Shown here piece after piece: positions 20,348-29,558 of a stretch of DNA of 64,000 bases. The notes below the pieces were generated by a model. It saw nothing but the letters and a program-made list of their open reading frames with translations. It was not told where the DNA came from and did no database searches. The stretch comes from Candidatus Binataceae bacterium (GTDB lineage: Bacteria; Desulfobacterota; Binatia; Binatales; Binataceae), in NCBI GenBank assembly GCA_015478645.1, contig JADMIL010000001.1, positions 1 to 64,000 on the forward strand. The letters run 5' to 3'. Position 1 is the stretch's first letter. Each line of letters starts with the position of its first letter. The translations under genes and the position numbers were made by a program.

Positions 20348-21400
20348 TTAGTACTTGGTGATTACCGACACGCCGACGTTCTGGAACGTGGTCATCTGGG
20401 CCAGCACGTCGGAGGCCTTCTCCAGCGCGATGGTCTCGGTGATCATCGACTTCGGATTGAGCTTCTTCGCCTGCACCATCTGGAGCATCGAGGGATAGCG
20501 CGAGGCCGGCATCCCGAGCGACGCGATGAGCTGCAGCTCCATCGTGACCATCCGATCGATCGGCACCGCGACCTCGCCCTTCTCGGCCGCCGTGGTCAGG
20601 CCAATCTGGAGCGACCGGCCCTGCTTGCGCAACGACAGGATCGAATTCTGGCAGGTCGTCTTGATGCCGAGGGCGTCGACGCCGACGTGTGCGCCGCCCT
20701 TGGTGATATCGACGATCGCCATTACGGCGTCGGTGTTCTTGCCGTTGACGACGTGCTGCGCGCCGACCTTCTTGGCCAGTTCGAGCTTGGCGTCGTCGAG
20801 GTCAACCGCGATAACATTGGCGCCGATCGCCGCCGCGATGTGAATCGCCGACAGACCGATACCGCCGCAGCCGTGCACCGCGACCCATTCGCCGGGCCGC
20901 ACCTGCGCGCGATCGACCACGCCATGGTACGAGGTCATGAAGCGGCAGCCCATCGAGGCGCCTTCGGCAAAGCCGACTTCATCGGGCATCGCGACCAGGT
21001 TGGCGTCAGCGTTGGGAATTCCGACATAGTGGCCGTAGCCGCCCCAGTACGAGAACCCCGGCAGCATCGGATTGGAGCAGACGTGCGATTGGCCGCTGCG
21101 GCAGTATTCGCAAATGCCGTCGCCCTGGCTGAAAGGCACCAGCACGCGGTCGCCCTTCTTAAAGTTGCGGGAATCCTTGCCGACCTCTTCGACCACGCCG
21201 CAAAACTCGTGACCCATCACTAGCGGCATCGGCGGCACCAGGCCGATCCACGACCAGTCGCCCGACCACGCATGCCAGTCCGAGCGGCATACGCCCTCGG
21301 CCTCGGAGCGGATGATCACGCCGTTGGCGGGACATTTCGGATCGGGAACTTCCTTGACGACTAGCGGTTTGCGCACCGCCTCCATTACTGCTGCTTTCAT
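20348..21400 (-). CDS. Zinc-dependent alcohol dehydrogenase (MDR)
   Basis: It oxidises or reduces alcohol/aldehyde substrates with NAD(P). Catalytic zinc ligands are C38 (GVCRSDWH) and GHE at 63-65 (VMGHEFCGVV). The Rossmann motif is VAVHGCGGIGLSAIHIAAAIGA. The structural-zinc loop reads GDGICEYCRSGQSHVC: C97, C100 and C108 are present, but the first ligand is D94 where most relatives have Cys. The ATG at 21400 has GGAG 8 nt upstream. It is 350 aa. Substrate is unknown; close relatives handle primary alcohols and 6-hydroxycyclohexenyl-type compounds. It is followed by a hairpin terminator. Confidence 0.93.
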   Translation of the reverse strand: MKAAVMEAVRKPLVVKEVPDPKCPANGVIIRSEAEGVCRSDWHAWSGDWSWIGLVPPMPLVMGHEFCGVVEEVGKDSRNFKKGDRVLVPFSQGDGICEYCRSGQSHVCSNPMLPGFSYWGGYGHYVGIPNADANLVAMPDEVGFAEGASMGCRFMTSYHGVVDRAQVRPGEWVAVHGCGGIGLSAIHIAAAIGANVIAVDLDDAKLELAKKVGAQHVVNGKNTDAVMAIVDITKGGAHVGVDALGIKTTCQNSILSLRKQGRSLQIGLTTAAEKGEVAVPIDRMVTMELQLIASLGMPASRYPSMLQMVQAKKLNPKSMITETIALEKASDVLAQMTTFQNVGVSVITKY

Positions 21401-21565
21401 TGTTCCATCTCCTGGATTCTTCGCTTGTCCAATTTGGTTGTGCCGAGCCGGCTCGGATGAGCCCCCCAGGCGCGACAGCTAAGACGATTGGTATAGCGCC
21501 TTGTCGCCACGGTCGGCAATGATCGAATAATGCCCGCGGCGCGCATCCGGGGCGCCGTCCGCCAG

Positions 21566-21674
21566 GGAACCTCTGCACAAGTTTAGGTTGTCATTCTGAG
21601 CGCAGCGAAGAATCCCGGATCCGGGACCCATGCGCTGCGCTCTGGGTGACAGCGGAGCCTGGTGCCGAGGTTCC
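21566..21674. repeat. MITE-like palindromic repeat, copy D
   Basis: A full copy in the opposite orientation to A-C (GGAACCTCTGCACAAGTTTAG...). Its right end, GGTTCC, directly abuts CTA, the reverse complement of the TAG stop of the LLM oxidoreductase gene. The right terminal repeat has diverged (CTGGTGCCGAGGTTCC). Unlike the other copies, its left flank (CCAG) lacks TA. Confidence 0.9.
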
Positions 21675-22676
21675 CTAGCCGATCAGAGCTTCGAGCGTGC
21701 GCGCAAAGGCCCCCGGCGCGGATCCGGCATCGACTTCCACCGGATGCAGGTCGGCGCCCGCCGCCGCCTGAGCCTTGAGCCGATCGACCGCGCCACTCAG
21801 ATCGCCAACGTAGCCGATTTCGCCGAGCAGGCGCGGCGCGACCGCTTGCGTCGCCGCCATCGCGCCACCGGCGCTCCACGCCTCTTTAATCGCCTTGACC
21901 TCATCGCCGAAGCCGAAACGGGTTAACTGATCGGCGTAAAAGGTACCCATTCGCGCGGCGTAAAATGCGAGCGTCCCGGCCTGGGCGGACCGCGCCCGCG
22001 CCACGTCGGCTGTGACATGAACCCAGCCAGGCGCCTTGACCGCGACCGCCTCGGGGTCGCGGCCGCCGCCGCGCACCATCCCGCGGAAGTCGTCGATCGC
22101 GCCCTTGAGCGCGGCCAGCGGGATCATCACGGGCATCCAGCCGTCGGCCGCCTGCGCAGTAAATTGGACGCTCTTGCGATTGAGCGACGCGATATACACC
22201 GGGATATGCTTGCGCACGGGCTCGAAGCGCAGCGTGAAGCCGCGCGCCAGTTTGAAGATCTTGCCGTTGTAATTGAGCGGCGCGCCGGCCATCAACAAGT
22301 TAAAAATTTCTACATATTCGCGCATCCGGGTCAGCGGCGGGTCGAACTTGACGCCGTGAAAATGTTCGATGACGTGCGGGCCGCTGGTGCCGAGGCCGGC
22401 AATCATGCGGCCCTCGCTTAATTCGTCGAGCGTGCCGAAATGCTGCGCCAGGGCCGCCGGCGTGCGCGAATAGACGTTGACGATCGAGGTGGCGAGCCGC
22501 GCGTGCGCGGTATGTTCGGCGAGCAGCGTGAGCAGGGTGAAGGCGTCGCGGCCCCAGGCCTCGGCCACCCAGATCGAGTGGACGCCGGCCTGGTCGGCGA
22601 TTTTGGCGCGCTCGATGAGCGCCTTGAAGTCGAGTTTGCCCTGCCAGTTGATGCCGATCGTGATCTTGCGCGCCAT
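21675..22676 (-). CDS. Luciferase-like monooxygenase family (probable F420-dependent oxidoreductase)
   Basis: A 333-aa TIM-barrel protein of the bacterial luciferase superfamily. Family signs are ITIGINWQGKLDFKALIERAKIADQAGVHSIWVAEAWG, RLATSIVNVYSRTPAALAQ and LDELSEGRMIAGLGTSGP. Members use F420 or FMN to reduce or oxidise diverse substrates; in groups rich in such genes F420 is usual, but the cofactor is inferred. The ATG has GGAGGA 8 nt upstream. The stop codon abuts copy D of the palindromic repeat. Confidence 0.9.
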   Translation of the reverse strand: MARKITIGINWQGKLDFKALIERAKIADQAGVHSIWVAEAWGRDAFTLLTLLAEHTAHARLATSIVNVYSRTPAALAQHFGTLDELSEGRMIAGLGTSGPHVIEHFHGVKFDPPLTRMREYVEIFNLLMAGAPLNYNGKIFKLARGFTLRFEPVRKHIPVYIASLNRKSVQFTAQAADGWMPVMIPLAALKGAIDDFRGMVRGGGRDPEAVAVKAPGWVHVTADVARARSAQAGTLAFYAARMGTFYADQLTRFGFGDEVKAIKEAWSAGGAMAATQAVAPRLLGEIGYVGDLSGAVDRLKAQAAAGADLHPVEVDAGSAPGAFARTLEALIG

Positions 22677-22824
22677 CGCGATTTTCCTCCGCCATGCGCC
22701 CGCCGGCGCGCGCCCGTATCCGCGCGGCCATTGGCCGGTCAGTCCACAGGCTTAGCGCCATGCGGGCGGATTTGTCGAGCGCGGAACAAAAAGCCGGAGG
22801 GCGGCCGAGCATCGGGGGTCCGAG

Positions 22825-24330
22825 CTAACGCGAATTACCATTGCCGCGCGGCCGGCGCGGGCGCGGGACGGCTGAGGTGGTCAGGCGCAGCAGCGCGCGC
22901 GAGCTGATACCAAGCCGATGCGCCGCCCGATCGGTATCGCCCCCGGTGGCGGCCAGCACCCGGCGCACGATCTCGCGCCGCGCAATGTCATGCGAGAGCC
23001 GCCAGAGCGAACGCACATCGCCGGGTTCGCGCGGCGGAGTGAACGCGAGCTGTTCAACGATATCGTCGCGGCCGATCACGCGGGCGCCGGAATGCAGCGG
23101 CACGATCGCCAGTCGCGTGATGAAATTGAGCAGCTCACGGACGTTGCCGGGAAAGGGATAGTCGGCCAGCGTTTTGATCGCCGCCGGGCTGATCGACAGC
23201 GCCGGGTTGACGTGCCGCAGGTAGTGCCGCGCGAGCATCGCGATGTCGACTCGCCGCAGGCGCAGCGGCGGAATCGTTAGGGTGACATCGAACAGATCAT
23301 AGAGCGCGCGCTGGAATTGTCCCCGCTCGGCCAGTTCGGCGAGCGGTTGCGTCGAGCTGGCGAGCAAGCGCACCGCGGCTGGCGACGGCGATGGCCGATG
23401 GCCGCCGCGCGACGGTCCGAGCGCCTCGAGCGCACTGATTTGCGCGGCCGGCGAGAGTTCACCGAGATGGTTGAGAAACAGCGTGCCGCCAGACCATGGC
23501 GATGCTGCGTTCGCCCGGGATGGCGGGTCGGCGAGCGAGGCCAGGTTCGCGCGCGCACCGAACGATGCGCGGGCGGAAATCTGCCGCGTGCCCTGACCGC
23601 CGGCGGCCCGCGCCTGGCTGAGCGCTTCGCGCAGGCGGGCGCCGATCGTACCTTCGTCGAGCGCCGGGCAATCGACGTTAACCAGGCTCGCCGGATCGCC
23701 GCTCGCCGCATGGATCAGCTTGATTAGCGACTCCTTGCCCGATCCGGTTTCACCTTCGACGATGATCCGCGCCGGCCCGCGCGCCACCGTAATTGCCGCG
23801 CGGATCAACTCAAACATGTTTTCATCGGCGGTCAGAAACGGGGCGTAGAGTTTCAGCGCACGGGAGAGAATAAAGCAGGCCGCCGGATGGGCGCTGTCGG
23901 CGACCAGATCGGCCGCGTAATTGAGCGTCCGGGCGCGCGGTCCAAAGGCGATCCGGATGGCCGAAATATCGCCCATCCGGCGCGCGGCGACCGTGCCGAA
24001 TTCCACGCACAGATCCGGCGTGGCATAAGGCGCCGCGGGCGCACCGCACTCTTCGTCATCGGCGATCGGCACTTGCGGCTCCACGGACGCGGCCTGCGCC
24101 GCTTGCGCCGGCTTCGGCGAATTGTCCGACGATTGGGGCCGCGCGATACCGAGTTGGGGCAACAGCCGGATCAATTCGGCTGGCGCCGATCGACCCAATC
24201 GCACACGTGCCAAGGGTTCCAACGACTCATCACCTCGATTTATTTCAGCTATACGCTGGCGGCGGGCACGAACTTTTCCGCGGGCATCGTCAAAATGCCG
24301 GGCGTCATGATCAGATCTGTCAGCCAGCAT
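22825..24330 (-). CDS. Fis-family AAA+ regulator with degenerate ATPase site
   Basis: The architecture is that of a sigma-54 enhancer-binding protein: a non-receiver N-terminal region, an AAA+ domain with intact Walker A VEGETGSGKE (about 191-200), and a C-terminal Fis-type helix (GGDTDRAAHRLGISSRALLRL). However, Walker B reads GTLFLNHLGEL, so both acidic residues of the usual DE are replaced (N287, H288), and the GAFTGA loop is missing. It therefore probably cannot remodel sigma-54 holoenzyme and may work as a repressor or sigma-70-linked regulator, as TyrR-like proteins do. The start is uncertain: a TTG at 24222, preceded by GAGGTG at 8 nt, is a good alternative to ATG 24330 and would remove 36 poorly conserved residues. 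Confidence 0.85.
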   Translation of the reverse strand: MLADRSDHDARHFDDARGKVRARRQRIAEINRGDESLEPLARVRLGRSAPAELIRLLPQLGIARPQSSDNSPKPAQAAQAASVEPQVPIADDEECGAPAAPYATPDLCVEFGTVAARRMGDISAIRIAFGPRARTLNYAADLVADSAHPAACFILSRALKLYAPFLTADENMFELIRAAITVARGPARIIVEGETGSGKESLIKLIHAASGDPASLVNVDCPALDEGTIGARLREALSQARAAGGQGTRQISARASFGARANLASLADPPSRANAASPWSGGTLFLNHLGELSPAAQISALEALGPSRGGHRPSPSPAAVRLLASSTQPLAELAERGQFQRALYDLFDVTLTIPPLRLRRVDIAMLARHYLRHVNPALSISPAAIKTLADYPFPGNVRELLNFITRLAIVPLHSGARVIGRDDIVEQLAFTPPREPGDVRSLWRLSHDIARREIVRRVLAATGGDTDRAAHRLGISSRALLRLTTSAVPRPRRPRGNGNSR

Positions 24331-24412
24331 GATTTTTCAGACGTCATGATTTTTCAGACTGTTTCCGATCTGTCAGGCATCATTTACAATCTGTCAGGTA
24401 CAATCTGTCAGG
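24315..24412. repeat. Cluster of six 9-bp direct repeats
   Basis: ATCTGTCAG occurs at 24315, 24368, 24389 and 24403, and ATTTTTCAG at 24332 and 24349 (the latter pair inside two identical 15-mers CATGATTTTTCAGAC). Successive starts are 17, 17, 19, 21 and 14 bp apart, all in the same orientation. The cluster lies just upstream of the degenerate AAA+ regulator gene and overlaps its track start, so it could be an operator array. Confidence 0.8.
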
Positions 24413-24863
24413 CATCATGCTCGATGCGTACCGCACCCACCGCAGAGACAGCTTTGCAAGGGCGATACCATCGATCGGGGCAATGTCGCGATCGAAGCGG
24501 CAGTTCGATCCGGCATCCGGCCGCTCGCGCGGATGGAACGAATTTGCGACATGGCCCGGCGCGGTTGCGACGTGCGAAGACCGCCACATGCTTCATTCGG
24601 GAACATCGGGAGAACGCGGCGAGCCCGCGCTAGCGCCGTCGCGCCCGACGATTTTCGGTGCGGCGGCGGCGCTGACCATGCGCACTCGATCGATCGCGCC
24701 CCGCGTCAATCTTCTAATTCGCCGGTTGACGCGCTTATGTCCGCATCGCGCGTCCTCGACGAGCATCGTCGGCCGCGGCCGGAATTTCCGCCGCCCACGG
24801 AATTATGATCGACGAGACCGTCGTCGTGGTGTCGCACCGCGCGACATCGTCGGCAGGTGGACC
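24413..24863. other. Intergenic stretch without a supported gene
   Basis: About 450 bp between the direct-repeat cluster and the hydrolase remnant. A plus-strand ORF is open throughout, but its translation here is Arg/Ser-rich and unlike any family; minus-strand ORFs are equally featureless. It may be decayed DNA. I see no clear promoter or RNA gene. Confidence 0.5.
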
Positions 24864-25142
24864 ATGGGCGAGCGCGAACTCGGCCAACCGAACTATCGCA
24901 TAGTCATCGAAAAGGACGTCGCGATACGCACGCATGACGGCGTGACGCTGCGTAGTGACGTTTATCGGCCAGATACGAGCGGCAAATTTCCGGTACTGGT
25001 GGTGCGGCGCTCCCCGGAGAAAAAATGGCATCCTTACCCGAAAACTAAAATCGTTTATAATAGTCTGCCAATCAGGTCAGCACCGAGCGTCCGCGAGTCC
25101 GGCCCACGCGCCGATATCGAACGCGACGGGACCTGCGTATGA
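24864..25142 (+). pseudogene. Remnant of a CocE/NonD-type (peptidase S15) hydrolase
   Basis: The translation from ATG 24864 (YRIVIEKDVAIRTHDGVTL, then RSDVYRPDTSGKFPVLVVRR) is the characteristic N-terminal strand pair of CocE/NonD hydrolases, which continue for 500-600 residues. Here the similarity ends after about 60 residues and the frame stops at 25142, so the catalytic Ser-Asp-His residues are absent. It is best read as a truncated gene left by a deletion. The ORF track joins it to unrelated upstream sequence. Confidence 0.7.
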
Positions 25143-26368
25143 GCTATTGCGAGGAGAGCTGTTTGCCGCCTGAATCAGATTCCGCATTCGCCGAACGCGC
25201 GAACGCGCCGGCGCGCGCGCGTGCGCCAATCCCGCATGTGCTAATCAAAGGCGCATGGATCGGCGCGTTATCGATCGCGCTCGGGCTCTGCGCCGGATGC
25301 ACGGACAAGGGCGCGGCGAACCTCGCGATGCGCCCGCCGGTGCCGGTCCTGGTGGCCAAGGCGGTGAGGCGTGACGTGCCTAATCAACTGCATGAAATCG
25401 GCTCGGTCGAAGCCTTCGCCGCGGTCGCGATCAAGGCGCGGGTCGAGGGCAACCTCGATCGAATCGAATTCAAAGAGGGCGATTACGTGCATCAAGGCCA
25501 GACGCTCGCAGTGCTCGACCAGCGGCCGTTCGCCGCGGCGCTGGCGCTGGCGCAAGCCAACGTGGTCCACGACCAGGCCAACGCCGACCGGGCGCGCACC
25601 GACGAACAGCGCAATTCCTATCTGCTGCGCGAGGGCGTCGGCTCGCGCCAGCAATACGACCAGTCTTACGCCGACGCGCGGAGCCTGAGCGCGACCGTGG
25701 CCGCCGATCGCGCGGCGGTGGAGACCGCGCGGCTCAACTTGCAATACACCGTGATCAAGGCGCCGATCGACGGGCGCACCGGCAACCTTGGCGCGCATTT
25801 GGGCGACCTGATCAAGGCCGACGCCGACACCGCGATCGTCACCATCAATCAGATCGAGCCGATCTACGTGGCCTTCTCGATCCCGGAAAACCAGCTCGCC
25901 GAGGTCCGCCGCAATATGGCATTGCGCCAGCTTGAGGTCGACGCGACGATTCCCGGCGATCCGGGTCCGGCCGAGCATGGCGTGCTCGCCTTTATCGACA
26001 ACGGGGTCGACAAAACCACCGGAACGATCGAGCTCAAGGGTCTCTTCCAGAACGAGAACCGCCGCCTGTGGCCGGGCCAGTTCGTCAACGCGACGCTGAC
26101 CCTGAACGAAACTCCGAACGCCGTGCTGATACCCTCCGAGGCGATCCAGAATGGTCAGCAAGGGACGTTCGTCTACGTCGTCGGCGCCGATCTCAAGGTC
26201 GCCAGCCGGCCGATCGTGACGGGCGCGGTCTTCGCCGGTGAGACGCTGATCGCAAAGGGCCTCGCGGCGGGCGAGACCGTGGTCATCGACGGCCAGTTGC
26301 TGCTCACTCCCGGAGCGACCGTGCGGATCAAGGATGCGCTCGGCGGCGGTGCGGGCCACGCCACATGA
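25139..26368 (+). CDS. RND efflux periplasmic adaptor (membrane fusion) lipoprotein
   Basis: This is the adaptor between an inner-membrane RND pump and an outer-membrane channel. A hydrophobic signal with lipobox LCAGC (C54) precedes the membrane-proximal strand PVPVLVAKAVRRDVPNQLHEIGSVEA, the lipoyl half-motifs (ARVEGNLDRIEFKEGDYVHQGQ and YTVIKAPIDGRTG), a coiled-coil hairpin (about 130-200) and beta-barrel sequence. A GTG start at 25238 would place the lipobox 21 residues from the N-terminus and is more plausible than the ATG at 25139. The gene overlaps the pump gene by 4 bp (ATGA). It resembles the MdtA branch. Confidence 0.93.
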   Translation: MSYCEESCLPPESDSAFAERANAPARARAPIPHVLIKGAWIGALSIALGLCAGCTDKGAANLAMRPPVPVLVAKAVRRDVPNQLHEIGSVEAFAAVAIKARVEGNLDRIEFKEGDYVHQGQTLAVLDQRPFAAALALAQANVVHDQANADRARTDEQRNSYLLREGVGSRQQYDQSYADARSLSATVAADRAAVETARLNLQYTVIKAPIDGRTGNLGAHLGDLIKADADTAIVTINQIEPIYVAFSIPENQLAEVRRNMALRQLEVDATIPGDPGPAEHGVLAFIDNGVDKTTGTIELKGLFQNENRRLWPGQFVNATLTLNETPNAVLIPSEAIQNGQQGTFVYVVGADLKVASRPIVTGAVFAGETLIAKGLAAGETVVIDGQLLLTPGATVRIKDALGGGAGHAT

Positions 26369-29300
26369 ATATCGCGGAAATCTTTATCCGCCGGCCGGTG
26401 ATGACGACGCTGATCTCGATGGCGATCGTGATCTTCGGCCTTGCCGCCTACCGCACGCTGCCGGTCAGCGATCTGCCCAGCGTCGATTATCCGACGATCC
26501 TGGTTTCGGCGAGTCTGCCCGGCGCCAATCCGGAGACCATGGCTTCGTCCGTGGCGACGCCGCTCGAGCGCGAGTTCTCGTCGATCGCGGGCCTGGATCA
26601 GATGACCTCGGCGAACACCCAGGGCAACACCAGCATCACGCTGCAGTTCGACCTCTCGCGCAATATCGACGCCGCCGCCCAGGACGTGCAATCCAAGATT
26701 GCCGCCGCGCAGTCGCAATTGCCGCATGAGATGCCCTCGCCACCTTCGTATGAGAAGGTCAATCCGGCCGATCAGGCGATCCTCTACCTGGGCATGAGTT
26801 CGGCCACGCTGCCGCTGTCCGAGGTCGACGAGTACGCCGAGACCAACCTCGGCGAGCGCATCTCGATGATCGGCGGCGTGGCCCAGGTGCAGGTCTACGG
26901 GTCGCAGAAGTACGCGGTGCGCGTGCAGGTCGATCCGCAGGCGCTCGTCGCGCACGGCGTCGGCATCAATGAGGTCGCCGACGCGATTGCCAGCGCCAAC
27001 GTCGATCTGCCGACCGGCACGCTCTACGGCAGCAATCAGGCTTTCACGCTCAAGGCCAACGGCCAGTTGCGCGACGCCGCCGCCTATCGCCCGCTGGTGG
27101 TCGCCTACCGCAACGGCGCGCCGGTGCGCCTGAGCGATCTCGGCCGGGTGATCGACAGCGTGCAGGACGACAAGGTCGCCGGCTGGGTGCGCGGCGACCG
27201 CGCGGTGGTCCTCGCGATCGAGCGCCAGCCGGGCACCAACACGGTCGAAGTCGTCGATAACATCAAGCGCCTGTTGCCGATGTTTCGCGGGGAACTGCCC
27301 GCGGCGATCGATCTGACGATTCTCTACGACCGCTCGGTCAGCATCCGCCAGTCGGTCAACAGCGTGCAGTCGACGCTGCTGCTGACGATCGCCCTGGTCG
27401 TGATGGTGATCTTTCTTTTCCTGCGCAACCTCTCAGCCACCATCATCCCGAGCCTCGCGCTGCCGATGTCGATCATCGGCACCTTCGGCGTGATGGCGCT
27501 GCTCGGCTACAGCCTCGACAATCTCTCGCTGCTGGCGATTACGCTCTCGGTCGGCTTCGTCGTCGACGACGCCATCGTGATGCTCGAGAACGTCGTGCGC
27601 CATATGGAGATGGGCAAGGGCGTGATGGAAGCGGCGCTCGACGGCTCGCGCGAAATCGCCTTCACGATCCTCTCGATGACCATCTCGCTGGCCGCCGTCT
27701 TCATCCCGGTGCTCTTCATGGGCGGCATCCTCGGGCGCCTGCTGCACGAATTCGCGGTGACCATCGGCGTCGCGATCCTGGTCTCGGGCTTCGTCTCGCT
27801 GACGCTCACCCCGATGCTCTGCAGCCGCTTCATTCGCGCCCCCTCGAGCGAGCGCCACGGGCGGTTCTACCAGGTGACCGAGCGCGGCTTCGACAAGCTG
27901 ATCGCCGGCTACGCGCAAAGCCTGGGCTGGGTGATGCGTCATCGGCGGGCCACGATGGTCACGCTGGGGCTGCTGGTCGCGGGCACCGCATGGGGCTTCC
28001 GCACGGTGCCGCGCGGCTTTCTGCCGCTCGCCGACAACAGCCAGATCCTGATGTTCACGCAGGCCGCGCAGGGCATTTCGTACGACTCGATGATCGCGCA
28101 TCAGCTCGTGCTCAACCAGCTAGTCGCCACCGATCCGGTGGTGCAGACGTTCTTTTCGAGCGTCGGCGCGTCGGGGCCGAGCGGCACGCTCAACTCGAGC
28201 ATCCTGTTCGTCCACCTGGTCGATCGATCGAAGCGGCGCGAGAGCGTCGATCAGATCATCAATCGATGGCGCGTCAAGCTCGGATCGATTCCGGGCCTGA
28301 TGGTCTTCATCCAGAATCCGCCGCCGATCCAGATCGGCGCGCACTTCACCAAGAGCACCTACCAGTTGACGCTCCAGGGCCCCAATACCGACGAGCTCTA
28401 CAAATACGCCACGCTGCTCAAGCAGCGGATGGCCGCGATGCCCGAGTTGCGCGGCGTCAACAGCGATCTCCAGATCGCCAATCCGCAGGTCAACGTCGAC
28501 ATCGATCGCGACAAGGCGCATACCCTGGGCCTCACCGCACAGTCGATCGAGACCGCGCTGGGCTACGCTTACGGTTCCGAGCAGGTCTCGACGATCTACG
28601 CGCCCACCGACGAGTTCTGGGTTGAGCTCGAACTCGAGCCGCAATACCAGGCCGACCCGGCGGCGCTCAACCTGCTCTACGTCCGTTCGGCGACCGGCCA
28701 ACTGGTCCCGCTCAATACCGTCGCCAAACTCACGCGCACGCTCGGCCCGCTGGCGATCAACCATTCCGGCCAGCTCCCCTCGGTGACCATCTCGTTCGAC
28801 GCCGCGCCGGGCGTCTCGCTCGGCAAGGCCCTGGGCAACGTCCGCCGGGTCGCCGAAGATACCCTGCCGGCCGCGATCAGCGCGCAATACTCGGGCGCGG
28901 CGCAGGCCTTCGAGAGCTCGATCGGGAATCTCGGGATGCTGCTGGCGGCGGCCATCCTGGTCATCTACCTGGTCCTCGGCATCCTCTACGAAAGCTTCAT
29001 TCATCCGATCACGATCCTGTCCGGACTGCCGGCGGCCGGCTTCGGCGCGCTCATCACCCTGATGGCCTTCGGTCTGGAACTCGACCTGCTCGCCTTTGTC
29101 GGCATCATCATGCTGGTCGGACTGGTCAAGAAGAACGCCATCATGATGATCGACTTCGCACTCGGCGCGCAGCGCGGCGAGGGCAAAAGCGCGGCCGACG
29201 CGATCGTCGAGGGCTGCCTGGTGCGCTTTCGGCCAATCATGATGACGACCATGGCGGCCTTTATGGGCACGCTGCCGATTGCGATCGGCACCGGCGCCGG

Positions 29301-29532
29301 TGCCGACGCGCGCCGCTCGCTCGGCGTCGCCGTGGTCGGCGGCCTGGTCTTCTCGCAATTGCTCACGCTCTACATCACGCCCGTGGTCTACACGTACATG
29401 GACGGCCTGCAGGAACGCGTAAAGACGTGGACCGGCTCCCGCCGGGGCGACGGCGGCGCCGCCGCAATTGCGACCACCGCCGCGATCGCCGATCGCCGCG
29501 CCGAGGATCGGCGCCGCCGCGCCGCTTCGTAG
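26365..29532 (+). CDS. RND multidrug efflux permease (HAE1, MdtB/C-like)
   Basis: A 1055-aa proton-driven drug exporter with the duplicated 6-helix layout and two large periplasmic loops. Landmarks are the N-terminus IAEIFIRRPVMTTLISMAIV, the TM4 segment SLLAITLSVGFVVDDAIVMLENVVRH with the paired Asp residues of the proton relay, and the C-terminal half motif GLVKKNAIMMIDFALGAQR. It is translationally coupled to the adaptor gene. Only one permease gene is present, so it should act as a homotrimer; no outer-membrane TolC-like factor is adjacent. Substrates are unknown. Confidence 0.96.
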   Translation: MNIAEIFIRRPVMTTLISMAIVIFGLAAYRTLPVSDLPSVDYPTILVSASLPGANPETMASSVATPLEREFSSIAGLDQMTSANTQGNTSITLQFDLSRNIDAAAQDVQSKIAAAQSQLPHEMPSPPSYEKVNPADQAILYLGMSSATLPLSEVDEYAETNLGERISMIGGVAQVQVYGSQKYAVRVQVDPQALVAHGVGINEVADAIASANVDLPTGTLYGSNQAFTLKANGQLRDAAAYRPLVVAYRNGAPVRLSDLGRVIDSVQDDKVAGWVRGDRAVVLAIERQPGTNTVEVVDNIKRLLPMFRGELPAAIDLTILYDRSVSIRQSVNSVQSTLLLTIALVVMVIFLFLRNLSATIIPSLALPMSIIGTFGVMALLGYSLDNLSLLAITLSVGFVVDDAIVMLENVVRHMEMGKGVMEAALDGSREIAFTILSMTISLAAVFIPVLFMGGILGRLLHEFAVTIGVAILVSGFVSLTLTPMLCSRFIRAPSSERHGRFYQVTERGFDKLIAGYAQSLGWVMRHRRATMVTLGLLVAGTAWGFRTVPRGFLPLADNSQILMFTQAAQGISYDSMIAHQLVLNQLVATDPVVQTFFSSVGASGPSGTLNSSILFVHLVDRSKRRESVDQIINRWRVKLGSIPGLMVFIQNPPPIQIGAHFTKSTYQLTLQGPNTDELYKYATLLKQRMAAMPELRGVNSDLQIANPQVNVDIDRDKAHTLGLTAQSIETALGYAYGSEQVSTIYAPTDEFWVELELEPQYQADPAALNLLYVRSATGQLVPLNTVAKLTRTLGPLAINHSGQLPSVTISFDAAPGVSLGKALGNVRRVAEDTLPAAISAQYSGAAQAFESSIGNLGMLLAAAILVIYLVLGILYESFIHPITILSGLPAAGFGALITLMAFGLELDLLAFVGIIMLVGLVKKNAIMMIDFALGAQRGEGKSAADAIVEGCLVRFRPIMMTTMAAFMGTLPIAIGTGAGADARRSLGVAVVGGLVFSQLLTLYITPVVYTYMDGLQERVKTWTGSRRGDGGAAAIATTAAIADRRAEDRRRRAAS

Positions 29533-29558
29533 CCGCGCCGCCCGCAGCTCATCGCCCG

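Noticed and set aside
24315-24412. Direct-repeat cluster considered as a CRISPR array
   Set aside because: Repeats are only 9 bp and spacing is 5-12 bp of non-unique, short sequence; no cas genes are present.
24417-24863. Upstream part of the plus-strand ORF before the CocE remnant
   Set aside because: The translation is Arg/Ser-rich without similarity, and the meaningful part begins at ATG 24864.
26173-29366. Several long minus-strand ORFs under the RND pump genes
   Set aside because: They are shadows of the adaptor and permease frames, rich in Arg/His/Asp and without domains.
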